A stretch of DNA of 64,000 bases, taken from NCBI GenBank assembly GCA_012934845.2, contig WNNJ02002572.1:78089-142088 (forward strand), read 5' to 3'. Shown in pieces: positions 41,111-56,299 of this stretch. Positions within the stretch are counted from its first letter, which is position 1; each line of letters starts with the position of its first letter. This stretch comes from Pomphorhynchus laevis (Eukaryota > Acanthocephala > Palaeacanthocephala > Echinorhynchida > Pomphorhynchidae). The notes beneath the pieces are model-generated. The model did not search any database and had not been told where the DNA came from. It saw only the letters and a list, made by a program, of their open reading frames with translations. A program made the translations under genes and the position numbers.

Positions 41111-44100
41111 TATTGATGGAGGGTCAATAAAACACAATTTTCTTCTTCATTTGACTACCTGTTAATAAACGGACATGAGAAATACATAAATCTCTATTAT
41201 AACAAAATTATAGAATAATTTATAATTATGATGTGATAACATATTAAATTACGTATTACAATTTAAAAATATGGACGGATGATCAATAAAACACAACTTG
41301 CTTCTTCATTTGACTACCTGTTAATAAAAGACATGAGAAATACATAAATCTGTTATTTTATAAAATAAGAAAATAATTTATAATCATTATATAATAATAT
41401 ATTAAACAACTTATTACAATTTTAAAATATTGAAGGAGGATCAATAAAACACAATTTGCTTCTTCATTTGACTACCTGTTAATAAACGGACCTGAGAAAT
41501 ACAGATTTCTGTAATATTATAAAATTATAAAATAATTTATAATTATGTTGTGATAATATATTAAAAAACGTATTACAATATTAAAATAGTGACGGGGGAT
41601 AAATAAAACACAGCTTGCGTCTTCATTTGACTATTTGTTAATTAACGGACATGAGAAATACATAAATTTGTAATATTGTAAAATTATAAAATAATTTATT
41701 ATTATGATGTGATAATATATTAAACAACGTATTACAGTTTTAAAAAATTGATGGAGGTGATTAAAACAAAATTTGCTTCTTCATTTGACTACCTGTAAAT
41801 AAACGGACATGAGAAATACATAAATCTGTAATGTTATAAAATTATAAAATAATTTATAATTATGATGTGAATATATATTAAATAACGAATTTATATTTAA
41901 AAATATTGACGGAGGCTTTATAATATACAATTTGCTTCTTAAATTGACTACCTTTAAATAAACGGACAAGATAAATATATAAATCTGTAATATTTTAAAT
42001 TTTTAAAATAATTTTTAATTGTGATGTGATAATATATTAAACAACGTATTACAATTTTAAAATATTGACGGAGGATCAATTAAACACAATTTGCTTCTTC
42101 ATTTGACTACCTGTTAATAAGCGGACATGAGAAATACATACATCTGTAATATTATTAAATTACAAAATAATTTATAATTATGATGTGATAATATCTTAAA
42201 TAACGTATTCGTATTTTAAAATATTGACGGTAGATTAATAAAACACAATTTGCTTCTTCATTTGACTACCAGTTAATTAAAGGACATGAGAAAAACATAA
42301 ATCTGTAAAATTATAAAATTACAAAATAATTTATAATTATAATGTGATAATATATTAAACAACGTATTAATATTTTTAAATATTGACGGAGGATCAACAA
42401 AACACAATTTGCTTCTTAATTTGACTACCTGTTAATAAACGGACAAGAGAAATACATAAATCTGTAATATTAAGAAATTACAAAATAATTTTTAATAATG
42501 ATGTGATAATAAATTAAACGACGTATTACAGTTTTAAAATATTGACGGAGAATTAATACACAATATTTGCTTCTTCATTTGACTATTTGTTTATAAACGG
42601 ACATGAGAAATACATAAATCTGTAATATTATAAAATTAAAAAATAATTTATAATTATGATGTGATAATATATTTAATAACGTATTAATATTTTAAAATTT
42701 TTACGGAGGATTAATAAAACACAATTTGCTTCTTCATTTGACTACCTGTTAATAAACAGACATGAGAAATACATAAATCTGTAATATTACAAAATTATAA
42801 AAAAATTTTTAATTATGATGTGATAATATATTAAATAAAGTAATACAATTTCGAAATATTGACGGAGGATCAATAAAACACAATTTGCTTTTTCATTTGA
42901 CTACCTGCATATAAACGGACATGAGAAATACATAATTCTGTAATATTAAAAAAATAATAAAATAATTTATTATTACGATGTGATAATATATTAAAAAACG
43001 TATTACAAAATCAAATGTTTACGGGGATAAATAAAACACAATTTGCTTCTTCATTTGACTTGTTGTAAATAAACGGACATGAGATATACATAAACCTGTA
43101 AAATTAAAAAATTATATAAAAATTTTAAATTATGATGGTATAATATATTAAATAACGTATTACAATTTTAAAATATTGACAGAGGATTAATAAAACACAA
43201 TTTGCTTCTTCATTGGAATACCTGTTAAAAAACGGAATTATGAAATACAAAAATTTGTAATATCATAGAATTACAAAATAATTTTCAATTATGATGTGAT
43301 AATATATTAAACAACGTATTACAGTTTTAAAATATTGACAGAGGATTAATAAAACAATAATTGCTTTTTCATTTGACAACCTGTCAATAAACGGACATGA
43401 GTAATACATAAATCTGTAATATTATAAAATTAAAAAATAATCTTTAATTATGATGTGATAATATATTAAAATAAGTATTGTAATTTTAAAATATTGACGG
43501 AGGTTTAATAAAACACAATTGGCTTCTTCATTTGAATACTTGTTAATAAACGGACATGAGAAATACATAAATCTGTAATATTATAAAATTACAAAATAAT
43601 TTATAATTATGATGTGATAATATATTTAACAACGTATTACAGTTTTAAAATATCGACGGAGGAATTACAAAACGATATTTGCTTCTTCAATTGACAAAGT
43701 GTTTATAAACGGACATGAGTAATACATAAATCTGTAATATTATAAAATACAAATAAAATTCATAATTATGATGTGACAATATATTAAAATACGTATACCA
43801 ATTTTTAAATATTGACGGAGAATTAATAAAACACAATTTTCTTCTTCATTTGACTACCTGTTAATAAACGGACATGAGAAATACATTAATCTGTTATATT
43901 ATAAAATTATAAATAAATTTATAATTTTGATGTAATAATATATTAAATTACGTATTCTTATTTTAAAATATTGACGGAGGATTAATAAAACACAATTTGC
44001 TTCGTATTTGACTACCAGTTAATAAACGGACATGAGAAATACATAAATCTGTAATATTACAAAATTATAAAATTATTTATAATTATGATGTGACAATATA

Positions 44101-44864
44101 TTAATTAACGTATTAGTATTTTAAAATATTGACGGAGGATCAATAAAACACAATTTGCTTCTTCATTTGACTACCTGTTAATAAACGGACAAGAGAAATA
44201 CATAAATCTGTAATATTGTAAAATAATAAATTAATTTATTATTTCGATTTAATAATATATTAAATAAAGTTTTCTTTTTTTTTAAATATTGACGGAGGAT
44301 TAATTAAACACAATTTGCTTCGTCATTTGACTACCAGTTAATAAACGGACATGTGAAATTCATAAATCTGTTGTATTATAAAATTAAAAATTGATTTATG
44401 ATTATGATGTTATAATATATAAAACAACGTATTACAATTTTAAAATATTGACGGAGAATCAATAAAACACAATTTGCTTTTTCATTTGACTACCTGTTAA
44501 TAAACGGATATGAGAAATACAAAAATCTGTTATATTATAAAATTATTAATTAATTTATAATTTTGATGTAATAATATATTAAAAAAAGTATTCTTATTTA
44601 AAAATATTGACGGAGGATTAATAAAACACAATTTGCTTCGTCATTTGAATACCAGTTTATAAACGAACATGAGAAATACATAAATCTGTAATAATATAAA
44701 ATTATACAATAATTTATAATTATGATGTGACAATATATTAAATAACGTTTTAATATTTTAAAAAATTGACGGAGGATTAATAAAACACAATTGGCTTCTT
44801 CATTTGAATACCTGTTAATAAACGGACGTGAGAAATACATAAATCTGTTATATTATAAAATTAT

Positions 44865-45310
44865 AAATTTATTTATAATTTTGATGTAATAATATATAAA
44901 ACAACGTAATACAATTTTAAAATATTGACGGAGGATCAATAAAACACATTTTGCTTCTTTATTTGACTACCTGTTAATAAACGGACATGAGAAATAAATA
45001 AATCTGTTGTATTATAAAATTACAAAATAATTTATAATTATGATGTGATAATATATTAAATAACGTACTACAATTTTAAAATATTAACGGAGTATCAATA
45101 AAACACAATTTTCTTCTTCATTTGACTACCAGTTAATAAACTTACATGAGAAATACATAAATCGGTAATATTATAAAATTTGTAAAATAATTTATTATTA
45201 TGATGTGATAATATATTAAACAACATATTACAGTTTTAAAATATTGACGGAGGATTAATAAAACAATATTTGCTTCTTCATTTGACAAAGTGTTTATAAA
45301 CGGACATGAG
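44865..45310 (+). repeat. Block copied at 48075-48520, copy 1
   Basis: Matches the later block at a constant 3210-bp offset with very few differences (for example TTTTCTTC against TTTGCTTC). It includes an A-B variant pair. Confidence 0.8.
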
Positions 45311-45976
45311 AAATACATAAATCTGTTATATTATAAAATTATAAATTAATTTATAATTTTGATGTAATGATATATTAAATAACCAATTCTTTTTTTAAAA
45401 TATTGACCAAATATTAATAAAACACAATTTGCTTCGTCATTTGACTACCCGTTAATAAACGGGCATGAGAAATACATAAATCTGTAATATTATAAAATTT
45501 TAAAATAATTTATAATTATTATGTGACAATACATTAAATAACGTATTAATATTTTAAAATATAGAAGGAGAATCAATAAAACAAAATTTGCTTCTTCATT
45601 TGACTGCCTGTTAATAAACGGACAAGAGAAATACATAAATCAGTAATATTAAAAAATTAAATATTTATTTATAATTTTTATGTAATAATATATTAAACAA
45701 CGTATTCTTATTTTTAAATATTGACGGAGGATTAATAAAACACAATTTGCTGCGTCATTTGACTACCAGTTTAAACACGGGCATGAGAAATTCATAAATC
45801 TGTTATATTATAAAATTATAAATTAATTTATAAATATGATGTAATAAATATATAAAAACACGTTTTACAATTTTAAAATATTGACGGAGGATCAATAAAA
45901 CACAATATGCTTCTTCATTTGACAACCTGTTAATAAACGGACATGAGAAATTCATAAAGCTGTTATATTATAAAAT
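45301..45976 (+). repeat. Block copied at 50578-51253, copy 1
   Basis: Near-identical to 50578-51253 at offset 5277. Shared rare states are GATGTAATGATATATT, TTGACCAAATATTAATAAAAC, CCCGTTAATAAACGGGCATG, ATATAGAAGGAGAATC, GCTGCGTCATTTG and TTTAAACACGGGCATG. Related, more diverged copies start near 48690 and 58385. Copy 1 ends at an abrupt join: AAATTACATAAATCAGTAAT at about 45973 fuses two monomers out of phase. Confidence 0.85.
45335..45360. repeat. Perfect 26-bp palindrome in a monomer
   Basis: AAAATTATAAATT is followed directly by its exact reverse complement, with no spacer. Other perfect copies were located at 50612-50637, 57920-57945, 62209-62234 and 63620-63645. In left-arm monomers the same place holds 9-bp arms with an ATAA spacer. 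Confidence 0.9.
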
Positions 45977-46460
45977 TACATAAATCAGTAATATTAAAAA
46001 GTTATAAACAAATTTATAATTTTGATGTAATAATATATAAAAAAAACGTATTAATATATTAAAATATTGACGGAGGATCAACAAAACACAATTTGCTTCT
46101 TCATTTGACTATCTGTTAATAAACGGACATGAGAAATAGATAAATCTGTTATATTAAATAATTTTATATTAATTTATAATTTTGATGTAATAATATATTA
46201 AACAACGTATTCTTATTTTAAAATATTGACGGAGGATCAATAAAACACAATTTGCATCTTTATTTGAATAACAGTTAATAAACTTACATGAGAATACATA
46301 GATCGGTAATATTATAAAATTTGTAAAATAATTTATTATTATGATGTGATAATATATAAAACAACGTATTACAATTTTAAAATATTGACGGAAGATTAAT
46401 AAAACAATATTTGCTTCTTCATTTGACAACTTGTTTTTAAACGGAAATGAGTAATACATA
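45977..46460 (+). repeat. Inserted 2-3 monomer segment, matching 49001-49480
   Basis: AAATCAGTAATATTAAAAAG through the A-B pair near 46440 matches 49010-49480 at an offset of 3024 bp. About 345 bp of it is absent from the 50.6-53.0 kb copy of the surroundings. It therefore looks like a patch exchanged between blocks of the same array. Confidence 0.7.
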
Positions 46461-48105
46461 AATCTGTAATATTATAAAATACAAAAATAATTTATAATTA
46501 TGATGTGATAATATATTAAAATACGTAAAACAATTTTAAAATATTGATGGAGAATTAATAAAACACAATTTTCTTTTTCATTTGCCTACCTGTTAAGAAA
46601 CGTACATGAGAAATAAATAAATCTGTAATATTATAAAATTATACAATATTTTATAATTATGATGTGACAATATATTAAATAACGTATTAATGTTTAAAAA
46701 TATTGACGAAGGGTTAAGTAAACACAATTTTCTTCGTCATTTGACTACCAGTAAATAAATGGACATGAGAAATACATAAATCTGTAATATTATAAAATTA
46801 TTAAATATTTTTTAATTATGATGTGACAATATATTAAATAACGTATTAATATTTCAAAATATTGACAAAGGATCAATAAAAGACAATTTGCTTCTTTAAT
46901 TGAATACCTGTTAATAAACGGAAATGAGAAATACATAAATCTGTAATATTATATAATTATAAAAAAATTTATAATTATGATGTGATAATATGTTAAATAA
47001 AGTATTACAATTTTAAAATATTGACGGAGGATCAATAAAACACAATTTTTTTCTCTATTTGACTACCTGTTAATAAACAGACATGAGAAATTCATAAAGC
47101 TGTTATATTATAAAATTAAATATTAATGTATAATTATGATGTAATAATATATAAAACAACGTATTACAATTTTAAAATATGGACTGAGGATCAATAAAAC
47201 ACAATTTGCTTCTTCATTTGACTACCTGTTAATAAACGGACATGAGAAATAAATAAATCTGCTTTTTAAAAAATTATAAAATAATTTATAATTATGATAT
47301 GATAATATATTAAATAACGTATTACAATTTTAAAATATTGACGGAGGAATAATAAAACACAATTTGCGTCGTCATTTGACTACCAGTTAATAAACGGACA
47401 TGAGAAATACAAATATCTGTAAAAATATAAAATTATAAAATAATTTATAATTATGATGTGACAATATATTAAATAACGTTTTAATATTTTAAAATATTGA
47501 CGGAGGATCAATAAAACACAATTTGCTTCGTCATTTGACTACTAGTTAATAAACGGACATGAGAAATACATAAATCTGTAATATTATACAATAATAAAAG
47601 AATTTATAATTATGATGTGACAATATATTAAAAACCGTATTAGTATTTTAAAATATTGACGGAGGATCAATAAAACACAATTTGCTTCTTCATTTGACTA
47701 CCTGTTAATAAACGGACATGAGAAATACATAAATCTGTAATATTATATAATTACAAAATAATTTACAATTATGATGTGATAATATATTAAACAACGTATT
47801 ACAATTTTAAAATATTGACGGAAGATCAATAAAACACAATTTGCTTCTTCATTCTACTAACTGTTAAGAAACTTACCTGAGAAATACATAGATCGGTAAT
47901 ATTATAAAATTTGTAAAAACATTTATTATTATGATGTGATAATATATTAAACAACGTATTACAGTTTTAAAATATTGACGGAGGATTAATAAAACAATAT
48001 TTGCTTCTTCCTTTGACAACCTGTTAATAAACGGACATGAGTAATACATAAATCTGTTATATTAAAAAATTAAAAAATTAATTTATAATTTTGATGTAAT
48101 AATAT
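46352..48105 (+). repeat. 11-monomer block, nearly identical to 51284-53037
   Basis: 1754 bp matched without indels at a constant offset of 4932 bp (31 monomers). By eye only one substitution was found (GCGTCGTC near 47366 against GCTTCGTC near 52298). Private states include GCCTACCTGTTAAGAAACG, AAGGGTTAAGTAAAC, AAAGACAATTTGC, TTTTTTTCTCTATTTG, CTGCTTTTTAAAAAATT and CATTCTACTAACTG. Confidence 0.9.
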
Positions 48106-48520
48106 ATAAAACAACGTAATACAATTTTAAAATATTGACGGAGGATCAATAAAACACATTTTGCTTCTTTATTTGACTACCTGTTAATAAACGGACATGA
48201 GAAATAAATAAATCTGTTGTATTATAAAATTACAAAATAATTTATAATTATGATGTGATAATATATTAAATTACGTACTACAATTTTAAAATATTAACGG
48301 AGTATCAATAAAACACAATTTGCTTCTTCATTTGACTACCAGTTAATAAACTTACATGAGAAATACATAAATCGGTAATATTATAAAATTTGTAAAATAA
48401 TTTATTATTATGATGTGATAATATATTAAACAACATATTACAGTTTTAAAATATTGACGGAGGATTAATAAAACAATATTTGCTTCTTCATTTGACAACG
48501 TGTTTATAAACGGACATGAG
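48075..48520 (+). repeat. Block copied from 44865-45310, copy 2
   Basis: Second copy at offset 3210. It begins within the last monomer of the 11-monomer block and includes an A-B pair. Confidence 0.8.
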
Positions 48521-50577
48521 TAATACATAAATCTGTAATATTATAAAATACCAAAATAATTTATAATTGTGATGTGATAATATATTAAAATACGTATACC
48601 AATTTTAAAATATTGACGGAGAATTAATAAAACACAATTTGCTTCTTCATTTGACTACCTGTTAATTAACGGACATGAGAAATACATAAATCTGTTATAT
48701 TATAAAAATATAAATTAATTTTTAATTTTGATGTAATAATATATTAAATAACGTATTCTTTTTTTAAAATATTGACGAAATATTAATAAAACACAATTTG
48801 CTTCGTCATTTGACTACCCGTTAATAAACGGACATGCGAAATACATAAATCTGTAATATTATAAAATTATAAAATAATTTATAATTATGATGTGACATTA
48901 TATTAAATAACGTATTAATATTTTAAAATATTGACGGAGAATCAATAAAACAAAATTTGCTTCTTCATTTGACTGCCTGTTAATAAACGGACAAGAGAAA
49001 TACATAAATCAGTAATATTAAAAAGTTATAAACAAATTTATAATTTTGATGTAATAATATATAAAAAAAACGTATTAATATATTAAAATATTGACGGAGG
49101 ATCAACAAAACACAATTTGCTTCTTCATTTGACTATCTGTTAATAAACGGACATGAGAAATAGATAAATCTGTTATATTAAATAATTTTATATTAATTTA
49201 TAATTTTGATGTAATAATATATTAAACAACGTATTCTTATTTTAAAATATTGACGGAGGATCAATAAAACACAATTTGCATCTTTATTTGAATAACAGTT
49301 AATAAACTTACATGAGAATACATAGATCGGTAATATTATAAAATTTGTAAAATAATTTATTATTATGATGTGATAATATATTAAACAACGTATTACAGTT
49401 TTTAAATATTGACGGAAGATTAATAAAACAATATTTGCTTCTTCATTTGACAACGTGTGTAAAAACGGACATGAGTAATACATAAATCTGTAATATTATA
49501 AAATACAAAAATAATTTATAATTATGATGTGATAATATATTAAAATACTTACAACAATTTTAAAATATTGACGGAGAATCAATAAAACACAATTTTCTTC
49601 TTCATTTGACTACCTGTTAATAAACGGACATAAGAAATACATAAATCTGTAATATTATAAAATTATAAAATAATTTATAATTATGATGTGACAATATATT
49701 AAATAACGTATTAATATTTTAAAATATTGACGAAGGATTAGATAAACACAATTTGCTCCGTCATTTGACTACCAGTTAATAAACGGACATGAGAAATACA
49801 TAAATCTGTAATATTATAAAATTATAAAATATTTATAATTATGATGTGATTTAATATTAAATAAAGTATTACAATTTTAAAATATTGACGGACGATCAAT
49901 AAAACACAATTTGCTTCTCCATTTGACTACCTGTTAATAAACGGACATGAGAAATTCATAGAGCTGTTATATTATAAAATAAAATATTAATTTTTAATTA
50001 TGATGTAATAATATATAAAACAACGTATTACAATTTTAAAATATTGACGGAGGGTTAATAAAATACAATTTGCTTCTTCATTTGACCACCTGTTAACAAA
50101 CGGACATGAGAAATAAATAAATCTGTTTTTTATAAAATTATAAACTAATTTATAATTATGATGTGATAATATATTAAATAACGTATTACAATTTTAAAAT
50201 AATGTAGGAAGAATAATAAAACACAATTTGCTTCGTCATTTGACTACCAGTTAATAAACGGACATGAGAAATACATAAATCGGTAATATTATAAAATTTG
50301 TAAAATAATTTTTAATTATGATGTGATAATATATTAAATAAAGTACTACAATTTTAAAATATTGACGGAGTATCAATAAAACACAATTTGCTTCTTTATT
50401 TGACTACCAGTTAATATACTTACATGAGAAATACATAAATCGGTAATATTATAAAATTTGTAAAATAATTTATTATTATGATGTGACAATATATTAAACA
50501 ACATATTACAGTTTAAAATATTGACGGAGGAATAATAAAACAATATTTGCTTCTTCATTTGACAACGTGTGTAAAAA

Positions 50578-51253
50578 CGGACATGAGAAATACATAAATC
50601 TGTTATATTATAAAATTATAAATTAATTTATAATTTTGATGTAATGATATATTAAATAACGTATTCTTTTTTTAAAATATTGACCAAATATTAATAAAAC
50701 ACAATTTGCTTCGTCATTTGACTACCCGTTAATAAACGGGCATGAGAAATACATAAATCTGTAATATTATAAAATTTTAAAATAATTTATAATTATTATG
50801 TGACAATACATTAAATAACGTATTAATATTTTAAAATATAGAAGGAGAATCAATAAAACAAAATTTGCTTCTTCATTTGACTGCCTGTTAATAAACGGAC
50901 AAGAGAAATACATAAATCAGTAATATTAAAAAATTAAATATTTATTTATAATTTTTATGTAATAATATATTAAACAACGTATTCTTATTTTTAAATATTG
51001 ACGGAGGATTAATAAAACACAATTTGCTGCGTCATTTGACTACCAGTTTAAACACGGGCATGAGAAATTCATAAATCTGTTATATTATAAAATTATAAAT
51101 TAATTTATAAATATGATGTAATAAATATATAAAAACACGTTTTACAATTTTAAAATATTGACGGAGGATCAATAAAACACAATATGCTTCTTCATTTGAC
51201 AACCTGTTAATAAACGGACATGAGAAATTCATAAAGCTGTTATATTATAAAAT
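50578..51253 (+). repeat. Block copied from 45301-45976, copy 2
   Basis: Second copy at offset 5277. It reads GATGTAATGATATATT and GAAGGAGAATC as in copy 1, with a difference at AACGTATTC against AACCAATTC. It continues straight into the second 11-monomer block. Confidence 0.85.
50612..50637. repeat. Perfect 26-bp palindrome, copy 2
   Basis: Same sequence as 45335-45360, at the equivalent place in the duplicated block. Confidence 0.9.
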
Positions 51254-51283
51254 TAAATATTAATTTATAATTATGATTTAATA

Positions 51284-53037
51284 ATATATAAAACAACGTA
51301 TTACAATTTTAAAATATTGACGGAAGATTAATAAAACAATATTTGCTTCTTCATTTGACAACTTGTTTTTAAACGGAAATGAGTAATACATAAATCTGTA
51401 ATATTATAAAATACAAAAATAATTTATAATTATGATGTGATAATATATTAAAATACGTAAAACAATTTTAAAATATTGATGGAGAATTAATAAAACACAA
51501 TTTTCTTTTTCATTTGCCTACCTGTTAAGAAACGTACATGAGAAATAAATAAATCTGTAATATTATAAAATTATACAATATTTTATAATTATGATGTGAC
51601 AATATATTAAATAACGTATTAATGTTTAAAAATATTGACGAAGGGTTAAGTAAACACAATTTTCTTCGTCATTTGACTACCAGTAAATAAATGGACATGA
51701 GAAATACATAAATCTGTAATATTATAAAATTATTAAATATTTTTTAATTATGATGTGACAATATATTAAATAACGTATTAATATTTCAAAATATTGACAA
51801 AGGATCAATAAAAGACAATTTGCTTCTTTAATTGAATACCTGTTAATAAACGGAAATGAGAAATACATAAATCTGTAATATTATATAATTATAAAAAAAT
51901 TTATAATTATGATGTGATAATATGTTAAATAAAGTATTACAATTTTAAAATATTGACGGAGGATCAATAAAACACAATTTTTTTCTCTATTTGACTACCT
52001 GTTAATAAACAGACATGAGAAATTCATAAAGCTGTTATATTATAAAATTAAATATTAATGTATAATTATGATGTAATAATATATAAAACAACGTATTACA
52101 ATTTTAAAATATGGACTGAGGATCAATAAAACACAATTTGCTTCTTCATTTGACTACCTGTTAATAAACGGACATGAGAAATAAATAAATCTGCTTTTTA
52201 AAAAATTATAAAATAATTTATAATTATGATATGATAATATATTAAATAACGTATTACAATTTTAAAATATTGACGGAGGAATAATAAAACACAATTTGCT
52301 TCGTCATTTGACTACCAGTTAATAAACGGACATGAGAAATACAAATATCTGTAAAAATATAAAATTATAAAATAATTTATAATTATGATGTGACAATATA
52401 TTAAATAACGTTTTAATATTTTAAAATATTGACGGAGGATCAATAAAACACAATTTGCTTCGTCATTTGACTACTAGTTAATAAACGGACATGAGAAATA
52501 CATAAATCTGTAATATTATACAATAATAAAAGAATTTATAATTATGATGTGACAATATATTAAAAACCGTATTAGTATTTTAAAATATTGACGGAGGATC
52601 AATAAAACACAATTTGCTTCTTCATTTGACTACCTGTTAATAAACGGACATGAGAAATACATAAATCTGTAATATTATATAATTACAAAATAATTTACAA
52701 TTATGATGTGATAATATATTAAACAACGTATTACAATTTTAAAATATTGACGGAAGATCAATAAAACACAATTTGCTTCTTCATTCTACTAACTGTTAAG
52801 AAACTTACCTGAGAAATACATAGATCGGTAATATTATAAAATTTGTAAAAACATTTATTATTATGATGTGATAATATATTAAACAACGTATTACAGTTTT
52901 AAAATATTGACGGAGGATTAATAAAACAATATTTGCTTCTTCCTTTGACAACCTGTTAATAAACGGACATGAGTAATACATAAATCTGTTATATTAAAAA
53001 ATTAAAAAATTAATTTATAATTTTGATGTAATAATAT
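51284..53037 (+). repeat. 11-monomer block, copy 2
   Basis: Second copy of 46352-48105. It ends where AATAATAT continues as TTTAAATAACG instead of ATAAAACAACG. Confidence 0.9.
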
Positions 53038-56000
53038 TTTAAATAACGTATATTTTTTTTAAAATATTGACGGAGGATTAATAAAACACAATTTGCTTCG
53101 TCATTTGACTATCTGTTAATAATAGGACATGAGAAATTCATAAATCCGTTTTATTATAAAATTAAAAATTTATTTATAATTATGATGTAATAATATATAA
53201 AATAACGAATTCTTATTTTAAAATATTGACCGAGGATCAATAAAACACAATTTGCTTCTTCATTTGACTACCTGTTAATAAACAGACATGAGAAATAAAT
53301 AAATCTGTATTATTATAAAATTAAAAATTAATTTGTAATTTTGATGTAATAATATATTAAATAACGTATTCCTCTTTTTAAAATATTGACGGAGGATTAA
53401 TAAAACACAATTTGCTTCGTCATTTGACTTCCAGTTAATAAACGGGCATGAGAAATACATAAATCTGTAATATTATAAAATTAAAAAATAATTTATAATT
53501 ATGATGTGACAATATATTAAATAACATATTAATATTTTAAAATATTGACGGAGGATCAACAAAACACAATTTGCTTCTTCATTTGACAACCTGTTTATAA
53601 ACAAACAAAAGAAATACATAAATCAGTAATATTATAAAATTAAAAATTAATTTATAATTTTGATGTAATTTATATATTAAATAACGTATTCTTATTTTAA
53701 AATATTGACGGATGATCAATAAAACACAATTTGCTTCTTCATTTGAATACCAGTCAATAAACGGACATGAGAAATAAATAAATCTGTATTTTTATAAAAT
53801 TCTAAAATAATTTTTAATTATGATGTGGTAATATATTAAATAAAGTATTACAATTTTAAAATATTGACGGAGGATCAATAAGACACAATTTGCTTCTTCA
53901 TTTGACTACCAGTTAATAAATTTACATGAGAAATACATAGATCGGTAATATTAAAAAATTTGAAAAATTATTTATTATTATGATGTGATAATATATTAAA
54001 CAACGTATTACAGTTTTAAAATATTGACAGAGGATTAATAAAACAATATTTGCTTCTTCATTTGACAATCTGTTAATAAACGGACATGAGTAATACATAA
54101 AGCTGTAATATTAAAAAATTAAAAAATAATTTATAATTATGATGTGATAATATATTAAAATACGTAATATAATTTTAAAATATTTATGGAGGATTAATAA
54201 AACACAATTGGCTTCTTCATTTGACTACTTGTTAATAAACGGACATGAGAAATACATAAATCTGCTATATTATAAAATACAAAAATAATTCATAATTATA
54301 ATGTGACAATATATTAAAGAACGTATAAATATTTTAAAATATTGACGGAGGATTAATAAAACAAAATTTGCTTCGTCATTTGACTACCAGTTAATAAACA
54401 GACATGAAAAATACATAAATCTGTAATATTATAAAATAATTTATAATTATGATGTGACAATATATTAAATAACCTATGAAGTTTTTAAAATATTGACGGA
54501 GGATCAATAAAACACAATTTGCTTCTTCATTGGACTACCTGTTAAAAAAAGGACATGAGAAATACATAAATCTGTAATATTATATATAATTATAAAAAAA
54601 ATTATAATTTGATGTGACAAAAAATTAAATAACGTATTAATATTTTAAAATATTGACGGAGGATCAATAAAACACAATTTGCTTCTTTATTTGACTACCT
54701 GTTAATAAACGGACATGGGAAATACATCAATCTGTTATATTAAATAATTAAAAATTAATTTATAATTTTGATGTAATAATATATTAAAAAACGTATTCTT
54801 ATATTAAAATATTGACGGAGGATTAATTAAACACAATTTGCTTCGTCATTTGACTACCAGTTAATAAACGGACATGAGAAATACATAAATCTGTAATAAT
54901 AGAAAATTATAAAATAATTTATAATTATGATGTGACAATATATTAAATAACGTATTAATATTTTAAAATATTGACGGAGGATCAATAAAACACAATTTGC
55001 TTCTTCATTTGACAACCTGTTAATAAACGGACATGAGAAATACATAAATCTGTAATATTATATAGTTAAAAAAACTTATAATTGTGATGTGATTATATAT
55101 TAAATAAAGTATTACAATTTTAAAATATTGACGGAGGATCAATAAAACACAATTTGCTTCTTCATTTGACTAACTGCTAATAAACGGACATGAGAAATTC
55201 ACAAAGCTATTATATTATAAAATAAAAATTAATTTATAATTATGATGTAATAATATATAAAACAACGTATTACAATTTTAAAATATTGACGGAGGATTTA
55301 TAAAACACAATTTGCTTCTTCATTTGACTACCAGTTAATTAACGGACATGAGAAATACATAAATCTGTAATAATATAAAATTATAAAAAAATTTATAATT
55401 ATGATTTGACAATATATTAAATAACGTATTAATATTTTAAAATATTGACATAGGATTAATAAAACACAATTTGCTTCGTCATTTGACTACCAGTTAATAA
55501 ACGGACATGAGAAATACATAAATCTGTAATATTATAAAATTATAAAATAATTTATAATTTTGATGTGACAATATATTAAATAACGTATTACAATTTTAAA
55601 ACATTGACGGAGGATCAATAAAACACAATTTGCTTCTTCATTTGACTACCTGTTAATAAGCGGACGTGAGAAATTCACCAAGCTGTTTTGTTATAAAATT
55701 ATAAATTAATTTATAATTATAATGTGATAATATATAAAATTACGTATTACAATTTTAAAATATTGACGGTGGATCAATAAAACACAATTTGCTTCTTCAT
55801 TTGACTACCTGTTAATAAAGGGACATGTTAAATTCATAAAGCTGGTATATTATAAAATAATAAATTAATTTATAATTGTGATGTAATAATTTATAAAACA
55901 ACGTATTACAATTTTAAAATATTGACGGAGGATCAATAAAACACAATTTGCTTCTTCATTTGACTACCAGTTAATAAACGGACATGAGAAATACATAAAT

Positions 56001-56299
56001 CTGTAATATTATAAAATTAAATAATAATTTATAATTATGATTTGACAATATATTAAATAACGTATTAATATTTTAAAATATTGACAGAGGATCAATAAAA
56101 CACAATTTGCTTCTTCATTTGACTACCTGTTGATAAACAGACATGAGAAATACATAAATCTGAAATAGTATATAATTATAAAATAATTTATAATTATGAT
56201 GTGATAATATATTAAATAACGTATTACAATTTTAAAATATTGACGGAGGATCAATAAAACACAATTTGCTTCTTCATTTGACTACCTGTTAATAAACGG

